Source: Heloderma charlesbogerti (Eukaryota; Chordata; Lepidosauria; Squamata; Helodermatidae). Taken from it: 64,000 nt of DNA. Position numbers and translations under genes: made by a program. Below, in pieces: positions 34,925-43,099 of this stretch. Each line of letters begins with the position of its first letter. Position 1 is the stretch's first letter. Under the pieces are notes generated by a model, which was given only the letters and a program-made list of their open reading frames with translations, was not told the origin of the DNA and searched no databases. The stretch spans positions 1,674,001 to 1,738,000 of the forward strand of contig JANEZZ010002061.1 of the NCBI GenBank assembly GCA_026122225.1, written 5' to 3'.

Positions 34925-35345
34925 AGGGATATACGGATGGTGTAAAACCCCTTCAGTCTGTGTTTTGCGGATTGTCAAGAGCCTTTCATTCCGTCATCTG
35001 CCCATTAACGGAAGCTGATTTTTTTAGCTTCTGAATTTGTGCAAATTTGCATGCGCAAAGATGTGCAGATCCCCCCCAAATGCACAAATTCCCCCCAAAC
35101 ATGCATTTTCATGCTTTAGCCTATGGGGGAAATGTGCATTTTTGGCCGGTTTTTATTTTTTGTGTGTTTTTCTACAACAAAATTTGCTTAAAATTCTGGA
35201 AAGTAAAAAAAAGATACATTCTGCAAGTCTGCAAACTCTGCCTGATGGGGAAAAGCCGGTCCACTGCAGAATCTGCGGATCAGGGTCCTAAAAAATCTGA
35301 ACCCATTTGGTTCTGTTGCAGATTTCTCCAACATCCCTAATTGGC
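34925..35345. repeat. H9 dispersed repeat
   Basis: Second copy of 22060-22510: CTAGGGATATACGGATGGTG to CAGATTTCTCCAACATCCCTA. Confidence 0.65.
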
Positions 35346-35659
35346 ACCTGCCATTTTACGTCTCTCATCATGGCCCCAGTTGACTCCAGATGCATTGTGG
35401 GGGAATTTAAATGGCGAGTGCCCGCAGCAGCACTTGTGGGCTAGACTGTCCTTTTTTTTGCTGCTGGCCCAGGCCTGTGTTCTGTGAGGAGAAGGGGAAG
35501 CGAGATTAGACAAGCCACCACCTGGGAAAGGGGCTTCACTCTCTCTACGTCCTCGGAAGAGGTAGGCCAGGAGAGGGGGCTCCACCAGTTCTGCTGCCCC
35601 TTCACCCAGGGTGGGATGTGCTGCCACCATTGCAGCCCCTGCCAAACCTGGTGCCAACC

Positions 35660-35815
35660 CTGCTTGGGCCACTCACTATTTCTCAGCCTAATCTACCTCA
35701 CAGGGTTGTTGTGAGTGTAAAATAGGGGAGGGGGGATGAGAGCAATGAGCACTGCCTTGAACTCCACAGCAGGAAGGCAGGATATAGGTGTAATTAAAAG
35801 AAAGTAAAATAAAAT
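35660..35815 (+). mobile_element. MIR/CORE-like SINE, 3' half
   Basis: CTCAGCCTAATCTACCTCAC, GGGTTGTTGTGAGTGTAAAA and GGCAGGATATAGGTGTAATT are present; the tRNA head is absent. Confidence 0.65.
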
Positions 35816-36111
35816 AAAAGGACAAAGAAATAAGAGTGAAGGCTTGGCTCTTACCATGGAGAACATGGGCACAGAACGAGTTTGACCCAGTACACTCAGA
35901 GACACGCAATTTGTCCGTCAGCCCCTTCCCCCTCAGCCAGATACCAGCAGCCCCAGTTTGCAAGACCAGACCATTCAAGTCCACATTCCAGACCAACTGT
36001 CTTGGTGATGTCACAGGATTCCACACTCAGCCAGCTCCCTTCACATTCTCCCAGCAGCCATCTGGCAAGATGCACAATTCCGTGGCTAAAGAATTTGGCC
36101 TAGTCAGCTTT

Positions 36112-36275
36112 AGCTCCGTGGCATAGCACGTGCTTGGCACACAGGAGGGTCCCAGGTTCAATCCCAGGCACTTCTAGTGAAAAGGTCCAGGGAGAAAAGT
36201 CCTTCGAGAATCAGGAAAGCTGCTACCAGCTAGCAAAGACAGTATGGGGTTAGGGATGAGAGAATAAGCGATTTG
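36112..36275 (+). mobile_element. tRNA-derived SINE
   Basis: A-box-like TAGCTCCGTGGCATAGCACG and B box GGTTCAATCCC are followed by GGTCCAGGGAGAAAAGTCC. Same group as 5841-6040 but forward. Confidence 0.65.
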
Positions 36276-36369
36276 CACTGTCTCTGAACACCACCTTGAA
36301 GCTTGGCTCATCTTGCTTCCTGTGCTTTTCTGCGCTCTTTTGTTGTTGTTGTTCAAATAGGAAAACTGC

Positions 36370-36620
36370 ACATTCCGAGTGGAGAAAATGTGATTTTTAT
36401 TTTTTTTTTAAGAGCTCACCCAAATGTGCACTTCCCATGAAAAGCATGAAAATGTGAACTTTGGGGGAAATGTGCATTTTTTAAAAATGCGCATTTTAAA
36501 AACTGCACTTTTTTTTAATGCAAGTTTGGGAATTTTAGGAGAACATGTGCTCCTCCTTGCATTCAGGGTTGTGAATGGGACATGTTCACATGATTTGTGA
36601 ATGTAAACAAAATTCTTGTA
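36370..36620. repeat. AT-rich dispersed repeat
   Basis: CACTTCCCATGAAAAGCATG and GTGCATTTTTTAAAAATGCGC type motifs, as in 23640-24080. Confidence 0.4.
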
Positions 36621-36772
36621 GATCCGATGTACGAGAGACCGATGGTCTGAATGATCCAGCAGAAGGCAATTTCTTATGTTCTTTAGTGGAGCTTGTGACA
36701 CCCTATAATGGCTGCTGAAAATTGGATGGAAAATGAGGTGAAATTTTCAGTAGTTGTGAGTGGCCATGCTAG

Positions 36773-36885
36773 GTCGCTTCTCAGCCTTTTGGCTAAGATC
36801 AAATGTAGTATCTGTTCTTACCAGTTTAATATCTGATATGTCCTCTATTTGAGAACTGTAAATGGATTTTTGGAACTGGAGACTG
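36773..36885 (+). pseudogene. U2 snRNA pseudogene (5' part)
   Basis: The U2 5' region is readable with few changes: TCGCTTCTCaGCCTTTTGGC, GTAGTATCTGTTCTTAcCAG (branch-site recognition region), TTTAATATCTGATAtGTCCTC, and AAATGGATTTTTGGAactGG. Similarity ends around 36885, so the 3' stem-loops III and IV are missing and the Sm-site flank is altered. No proximal or distal snRNA promoter element is seen upstream. It is probably a truncated retrocopy. Confidence 0.88.
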
Positions 36886-37369
36886 AACTAGCAGGCACAC
36901 AGGACACCTGGTCATAGTCTTACACACCATAGTGAGATGTACTATATTTCTATTTAAATTATAATAATAATTTCTAAATTTGCATATATACACATACACA
37001 AACACATACATATTAGCATATGCAAATTGTATACCAATCACTGTCATCATTTGTCCTCTTTTTTGGTGATGCACTTCCTCTTTTTGGCATTTCATAAGTG
37101 GCCACGCAAATCTCTGTGGTTGCCACCTTTTCTCTGGACTGATCCTGTGCCTTTAACAGCAGCACGATCTAATGCAAAGATAAACAAGTGACAATTATTC
37201 TGTCATTGGGGTGAAAAAAAATGTGTTGGCTAATTTCTGTGAGTCAAGTTACTGTTAAAAGGCATAGGAGAAAGTCAGGCCGTGCTCCTTCCCCCATCTC
37301 CAGCCATCCTCAGCCAGATGCTGTTGGGAATCTCACAAGCCCAGTAGATGGGGGAAAGTCATCCCTTTA

Positions 37370-38001
37370 TGTTAGGCAACCATTCTTTTTAGGATTCAGA
37401 AACAATAAACACACTAATGGGTGAAGGGTAAAGGCTTTATTAAGCAGGAGCAAATTAGCAGAGTGATTAAAGCAGAACAGTGCAATGCAATGATTACAGC
37501 AAGCAACTGCAAAGCAAGGTTATAAGGTTTCTGTCCCTACCATTGCTGGGAATCCCATAAAACTATGGCAACAGACACAACTCTAATAACGGCTTGGCAT
37601 GCAGCACCTTTCCGGAACAGCCTGGGAGTCCCTCAAGGATTCATATACGCTATTATGGTCATATGAATCCCACCCCTATCCTGGCCATACTCCAGTGAAT
37701 TTGGAGAATGTTTACACGTTCTTACAAACTGAGAAAATTAGCCCTAACCATTGGCAAGCAGCCAGCCTAGATAGCTGTACCAGGTTGTGGCAGACCTTGA
37801 GATCTAGCCGAAGGCTATCTAAAAGTAAATAATAGCCCTTTTCCCAGACTGATACCTGACTCTGGGAAGAAGAAGCATAGCTAACCATCTAAAGCGTCAG
37901 GCCCAACTGGATGTCTAGAGATGGGAAGGAGCAATTTGCTGTACATCATTAAACTCCTCGAAACAGCAATTGTCTTCCGCGTTTCCTCTACACCCCTCCT
38001 G
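37370..38001 (-). mobile_element. LTR with adjoining polypurine tract (retrovirus-like), minus strand
   Basis: Minus strand: CAGGAGGGG, then TGTAGAGG... to ...CCTAACA (37992 to 37370, 623 bp). AATAAA lies at 37441-37436. The last 100 bp match the end of 15927-16525 (ACACACTAATGGGTGAAGG against ACACCAGTAGGTAAGAG). The internal region is lost beyond about 38000. Confidence 0.65.
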
Positions 38002-38089
38002 TTTGTCTTCAGCATCTGGTAATCAGAGGTATAGTGCCTCTAAATATGGAGGTTCCATTCCTGGGATCCTAGCTATTGTAGTCAGTGGA

Positions 38090-38306
38090 GGCTGGTGGCT
38101 CCGATGTTAGTGGGCCGGTGCATCCGGTCCGGGTTTCAGTCAGAACCAGTCAAAACTCTAAAGGAGCTACCCAAGGTGTGAAGCAGTGTAAGTGCTTCTC
38201 TGTGATGCACCTTGGATCACTCCTGTAGAGTTTTGACTGGTTCTGACTGAGACTCGGACTGGATTTAACACCCCACTGACATTGGAGCCACCAGCCTCCA
38301 CTGATT
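38090..38306. repeat. H2 palindromic element, best copy
   Basis: CAGTGGAGGCTGGTGGCTCC left and GGAGCCACCAGCCTCCACTG right are perfect inverted 20-mers. Long inner arms (GAACCAGTCAAAACTCTAAA against AGAGTTTTGACTGGTTCTGA) make it one large hairpin. Confidence 0.82.
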
Positions 38307-38309
38307 GTA

Positions 38310-38420
38310 GAAGACATACATTTATTTATTTATTTCCCACCAAAAATGGTGCTCAAAGTGGCTAACAATAAAATCCAGTTTAAAAGCAAAATCTTAATTA
38401 AAACACATCAACGCGAATAA
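38310..38420 (-). mobile_element. Probable LINE 3' tail fragment
   Basis: (ATTT)n at 38322-38336, then a CCACCAAAAATGGTGCTCAA and AGTGGCTAACAATAAAATCC run as in reversed L2/CR1 tails. Confidence 0.45.
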
Positions 38421-38885
38421 ATTAAAAAACACAACAACAAAAGAAATGAGCAGCACCAACCAATTAAACTCCCTTCAGCAACAGACCAGCTCATATGCTC
38501 AAGGCCTGTCTGTGTGAATAAAAAAGAAGTTCCGTTCCTAACTAACACACCGCCGCTCCTGTGTGTGATAGGTTGAAGTAAAAGTGGCCACACTGTACTG
38601 TGATTCATAAGGAAGAGATATAGGCGAGATCTACGGTAGTGCTTTTTATCGGTATTGAAGTAGTGAAGGCACTGATAACTGTTGGGACACATTACGCATT
38701 CCATATACTGCTTTCCTGGCGTTATTTCCAGCTTTTTATTCCATGTTATCCAAAATACCACAACAGGTGTCACTGTGTGTGTTATGAGGTATAAATGTAC
38801 AAGAGGGATATAGCGTCACCATGATGGGATCGTATCAATGTGAGACAGGGTGTAGATCTGGCCACAGTTTAGGAGTTGTGTTTTA

Positions 38886-38933
38886 ATGTAAGAGAGAGAG
38901 AAAGAGGGAGGGAGGGAGGGAGGGAGGGAGGTA
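38886..38933. repeat. (AG)n/(GGGA)n microsatellite
   Basis: AG run followed by seven GGGA units. Confidence 0.85.
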
Positions 38934-38961
38934 GATAAATTTACCTTAGCAGGATACAGGC

Positions 38962-39094
38962 AACCTGGGGCTCCTCTAGATGTTTTAAGAGTATAACTCC
39001 CATAACCCCTGAGCATTGGCCATGCTGGCGTGCGCTTATGGGAGTTATGGTCCAAAACATCTGGAGGGCACCAAGTTGCCTACCACTGCGTTAG
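38962..39094. repeat. H1 palindromic element
   Basis: ATAACTCCCATAACCCCTGAG and GGGAGTTATGGTCCAAAACA are inverted arms, followed by CTGGAGGGCACCAAGTTGCC. Confidence 0.7.
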
Positions 39095-39132
39095 ATGATG
39101 TGCCACCTTAATTATCCACTAGATTATGTGCC

Positions 39133-39557
39133 ATTAACCTAGGACATTTTGCTGCCTGAGGCAGAATAGCAAATGGCGCCCCACCTCCCCAAGCCAACAT
39201 GCATAGTACAGTACCCAAAGATGGCCAAGTTATTTTGGTATCTGCAACCACTGGAGGCTGGTGGCTCCAGTGTAAGTGGGGCTGTGAATAGGCTCCAGGT
39301 TTCAGTTAGAACTAGTCAGAACTCTACAGGAGCTATCCAAGTTCTGACTGGTTCTGACAGAAACCCGGAGTGCATTCACAGCCCCTCTGATGTCGGAGCC
39401 ACCAGCCTCCACTGCCTGAGACAGAAAATCCCACAAACACCCCTCCTTGGAAGCAAAAATACTAAAATAGTATGTCAAATAACTAACAATTTGCTGCCCT
39501 TTCATATTGTCCAAAATCAGTTACCTGAGGTGGTTGCCTCCCTCTGCCTAATTCTAA
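39133..39557. repeat. H5 (hAT-like MITE) interrupted by an H2 element
   Basis: CCTAGGACATTTTGCTGCCTG left and GAGGTGGTTGCCTCCCTCTGCC right are H5 ends. 39247-39416 between them is a short H2 copy (GGAGGCTGGTGGCTCCAGTG to GGAGCCACCAGCCTCCACTG). Confidence 0.7.
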
Positions 39558-39589
39558 ACTGAACTGACTGAAGACTCAGAAGAGATTTT

Positions 39590-39790
39590 TTTATTTATTT
39601 AATAGATCCTTTGAAGAGACTAAGACAGCATTATCCCATTTTATCCTCACCATTTTTCCTGTGAAGTCAATTAGGCAGAGAGAGAGAGAGGAACTGACTC
39701 GCCCTAAGTCATCCATTGAGCTTCACGGACAAGTAGGGTTTTGAACTTCAGCCTAGGTCCAGCACATTATTCACTATATACCACATTGAT
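39590..39790 (-). mobile_element. MIR/CORE-like SINE
   Basis: Reversed core CTAAGTCATCCATTGAGCTTC, GGGTTTTGAACTTCAGCC, and TATCCCATTTTATCCTCACC. Confidence 0.6.
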
Positions 39791-39805
39791 TTTAAGAGAC
39801 CCTTT

Positions 39806-39940
39806 AGCAGAGGTGGTCAACCTGTGGTTCTCTAGACATTTTGGACTACAGCACCCACCATCCCTGACCACTGGCCGTGCTTTCTGGGGCTGATGGGATT
39901 TGGAGCCCAACAGCATCTGGAGGGCCACATGTTTTCCAGC
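39806..39940. repeat. H1 palindromic element
   Basis: GGTGGTCAACCTGTGGTTCTC left; CCCAACAGCATCTGGAGGGCC right. Confidence 0.6.
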
Positions 39941-40093
39941 CCAGTACTGTTACTACTCCATTTTGGTTTGTTTATTGAGCCCTCAATACTTTTGCATAGA
40001 TTCAAATACATTTGTATAAGCAACTCGAAAACAGCCAGTTTCATGGCTCTGAGAGAAGTGGCAACTCTTCTTAGACACTGTTGAAGCCTTTCA

Positions 40094-40151
40094 GGTGAAA
40101 GGAAGGAAAGAAGGAAGGAAGGAAGGAAGGAAGGAAGGAAGGAAGGAAGGA

Positions 40152-40187
<36 letters not shown>

Positions 40188-40190
40188 AAA
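40094..40190. repeat. (GGAA)n(AAAG)n microsatellite
   Basis: About 12 GGAA units followed by about 11 AAAG units, within 97 bp. Confidence 0.92.
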
Positions 40191-40211
40191 TGCCAGTAAA
40201 TGTTAAACTGT

Positions 40212-40602
40212 TAGGGCACAATCCTATGGGGATGGCCATAAGCCTCTGAGGCTTACGGCCATCCAATGCAGAGCAGGAAGAGTGGCGGAGGGCTTTTTCA
40301 CATGTCTAGCTGAGGTGTTGGGGAAGGGGAGCAAAGGAGGCTGGGGAGGCTGGATTCCTCATACGCCGGCCTCCCCAGTCCCCTCCCTTCCCATGGGAAT
40401 ACCCCCTTTACCTTCCCCCTGAGGCTGCTTTTTCGACCTCAGGCAGCCAGCATGGTTCTCTCTGTGCTGGCTGCAAGGGGGAGGGGGGGAGCACGAACTC
40501 CTGGGTCCAAGGTCAGAGTGCTGGCTCCAACCTCTGATCCAGGAATCTGAACTATCCTATGCCCCCCCCCGACACTGTCTAGGGGCCATAAGATTGCTCC
40601 CC
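40212..40602. repeat. H8 GC-rich repeat with inverted ends
   Basis: GGGCACAATCCTATGGGGAT left; TAGGGGCCATAAGATTGCTCC right; inner AGCCTCTGAGGCTTACGGCC. A fragment also lies at 44640-44675. Confidence 0.5.
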
Positions 40603-41009
40603 CCATTGTCTCAAGAGCTGTGTTGTGAAGCAGAACAAAATGGCTGACACAGAAATCAACATGGTACTGATGGATAAACTCCCCTCAGCTTGATTTGGGA
40701 TTGGAAAACCAAGATATTTTTGTGTGTGATTTGGGACCTGGAGCAGTATCCAGTGCTGCTCATATGCCAGCAAGACCCTAAAGCAACTGGAAATGAGTCA
40801 AAACACTCATTTCCAGAACAGAACAGGTCAGTGTGGAGCTAGCAGAAGGGAGCTCCACTGACCCGTCCCAATCTGGAAATGAGCATTTCGGCTCATTTCC
40901 AGGGATGATCTAGGAAGTGCTAGCTTCCTGTTGTGCCACCAGTGGGTCCTGCTGGCACAGCATACTTAGTGGAGGTGCAGCAGCAGCATTGGATACTGCC
41001 CCAGATTAT

Positions 41010-41345
41010 CTGTCTAAAGAACTGTGTGCCTGTACAGAAGTCCTTGTTGTGAGAACAAAAGATGGGGCCTTCTCAGTGGTGTCCCTGCATCTCCAAAACT
41101 CCCTTCTGATTCATGCATGCCTTACTTTTATGGTACAATCATTTAACTGGGCCTTTAAAACTTTTCTCTTCACCAATGCCTTTAATTAAGACTGTAAATG
41201 GCTTGTTGTGATTCTGAACAGCTTTCTTACAGTAATTGTAAACCTTCCTGATGTGCCTAATGTAGCTATTCTATTTTTATGTCGTTCCTTTTTATGTCTG
41301 TCATTTTGTGGGATGTGTCCCTAAACAGATGCTTATGCTTTGATT
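41010..41345 (+). mobile_element. L2/CR1 LINE 3' end fragment
   Basis: The reading GAFSVVSLHLQNSLL and WAFKTFLFTNAFN is the degraded C-terminus seen intact at 45700-45840, followed by a T-rich 3' UTR. Confidence 0.65.
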
Positions 41346-42330
41346 TCATACTCCCAATGCGAGTGCAACAGGTCTGAATGTTAGAATTAAGGTAATAAAA
41401 AAAGAGCTATATGTGTCCTCCTGCATGCCCCCTCTCTCTGGAGAGCCCCTGTACCCTGTTCTGTTGCCCCTTCCCTCCCATCTTATCTGGCTTGATGGCA
41501 GCAGCAACAAGGAGCCCTCCGTTTCTCGTTCCTCTGTCCACAGTGCCTGGGACACTGGAATGGAATGACATGTAATTTCCATGGGGCAATGAGTCTTTAG
41601 CATGGAAGTCAGTCACCCTATAAACTACATATCCAAGGGCTTTTTGCACCTGGGATGTTACTGAGGAACTATATTTCCCAGGGATCCTAGCGACAGGGAT
41701 GCCAGTGTTGCAGAGCCCCAGGCGCAAGAGAGAGAAGGAGCTGGAGGTACACCAGCTCAAATTATGCTCCAATTTGGTGAAGAACCTTTCTTAGTTCAGA
41801 CTACAACAATTCAAACTAATGTTGAATTTTGGCAACAGAAAATATAATGCAATGTAAATTCAGCAAAATATTTATGGTTCCAAAAGACCATGTACAAATA
41901 TGTATTTTCAATCTAACTGGTATCCACAGAAGCGCTAGACCTCACCATAACCAGGGATACTGAGTATTACACAAATACAGTTTGCTACTGGGAGATGGCA
42001 ATGGAAAGAATGGCAGTGTAAAGGAACAGAAGGGTCCTCCATTTTTGTATTTAGTTTGGCTTTAGGATATTACAGGGTTAAATCTTTTTTGTGTGCATGC
42101 TAGTCAGTTTCAGCCAAAAGGTTCATACTTTAGAGGTCAAAAGTTTAGTCAGACTGTAGAGGTCAGGAAGTCAGGAGATTATAAAGTTCAACAAAGGGTC
42201 AGATGAAGAAGCGGGGAGGTTTAACTCAGGAAATAGAAGGTTTGCAGAAATGAACAAGAAATCACTCTTTTGGTTGGTTGGAGTTGGGGAGGGGGGGAAA
42301 GTAATTTTAGAAGATATAAGACAGAGAAGG
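41346..42330. other. No recognised gene upstream of TMEM247
   Basis: Short frames only; 41615-41770 contains a MITE-like CTATATTTCCCAGGGATCC. Confidence 0.4.
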
Positions 42331-42331
42331 A

Positions 42332-42366
<35 letters not shown>

Positions 42367-42370
42367 CAAG
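42331..42370. repeat. (GGCA)n microsatellite
   Basis: Ten GGCA units, about 500 bp upstream of the candidate TMEM247 promoter. Confidence 0.9.
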
Positions 42371-42559
42371 AAGGCCAGAGTCCTAGAGGAAAGAAGGACT
42401 CAGAACTGCTGGTACTGGAGAGCTCATGGAAAGAGCTTGACCAAAGACAGTAAGATACTGTTTGGATAAGGGGCCTGGATAAAACAGAGACACAAGTCCT
42501 ATTCAGGTGTTGCCTGCTTGCATGTAAGGCTAAAATGGGGAGGGAAACATGGGCACACA

Positions 42560-42780
42560 CATAAGCCCTACCCCAGCATTCCTGAACATAGGCCATGCTG
42601 GCAGGGGCTTCTGGGAGTTGAAGTCCAAAACATCTGGAGAGCTACCATCTTCCCATTCCTGCCATAGGGCCATCAGCCTAATTTCAACTGCCCTCTGCAA
42701 GCAATCAGTTGATGCTGGGAATTATGGGAGTTGCAGTCCAGCATGTCTGAAGGGCACCAGGTTGGCAAACGCCGTCTCAT
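42560..42780. repeat. Two adjoining H1-type elements
   Basis: 42572-42650 (CAGCATTCCTGAACATAGGCC, GTTGAAGTCCAAAACATCTGG) and 42708-42770 (AGTTGCAGTCCAGCATGTCTG, AAGGGCACCAGGTTGGCAAA). Confidence 0.55.
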
Positions 42781-42893
42781 TACACACCCAGTCCTGTTTA
42801 ACAATAAAATAAAATAACTGGCTGGGCCTCTTGGCAATCCACAAAGGGCCCCTTAGCAACACTCCTCTGTGCTGTTGTGGTTACAGGAAAATT

Positions 42894-42930
42894 ATGATGT
42901 CATCATAGTGTGGAACTTTTTGACATCACT
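42894..42930 (+). promoter_or_regulatory. CRE-like palindrome upstream of TMEM247, candidate promoter element
   Basis: A near-palindromic ATGATGTCATCAT (42894-42906) contains the CRE variant TGATGTCA. It is followed 15 bp later by TGACATCA (42921-42928), another CRE-like half. CTTAGCAAC (42852-42860) resembles an RFX X-box half site. CRE plus X-box combinations are typical of germ-cell promoters. It lies about 200 bp before the candidate ATG. No TATA box is obvious. Sequence resemblance only. Confidence 0.25.
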
Positions 42931-43096
42931 GTGGCAGTTTAGAAAAGGGCTTGTGGCTTGTGTTTGAACAGTGTGTTTCTGCTTCATACTGGGGCAGCTG
43001 GTTTCAGTTCTTCTACATGGGGCAGGCGGGGAAATAGAGGCTTCTGCCTTTGAATCCAATATTGATGCACATTCTCTTCCCAGAATTAAATCTGCT

Positions 43097-43099
43097 ATG
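43097..43099 (+). CDS. TMEM247: Candidate first coding exon end of TMEM247 (ATG directly before splice donor)
   Basis: ATG is immediately followed by GTAAGA, a good donor, and joining in phase 0 to the next exon (GAA ACA TCC...) keeps the frame. The next exon has no ATG near its start and opens at a strong acceptor, so an upstream start is required. A CAG at 43081-43083 after a pyrimidine-rich stretch could instead make this an internal exon. Context only; no transcript evidence. Confidence 0.35.

Noticed and set aside
33000..43000. Exons of EPAS1 or other neighbours of human TMEM247
   Set aside because: I saw no helix-loop-helix, PAS or V-ATPase-like coding stretch; the neighbours, if conserved, lie outside this window.
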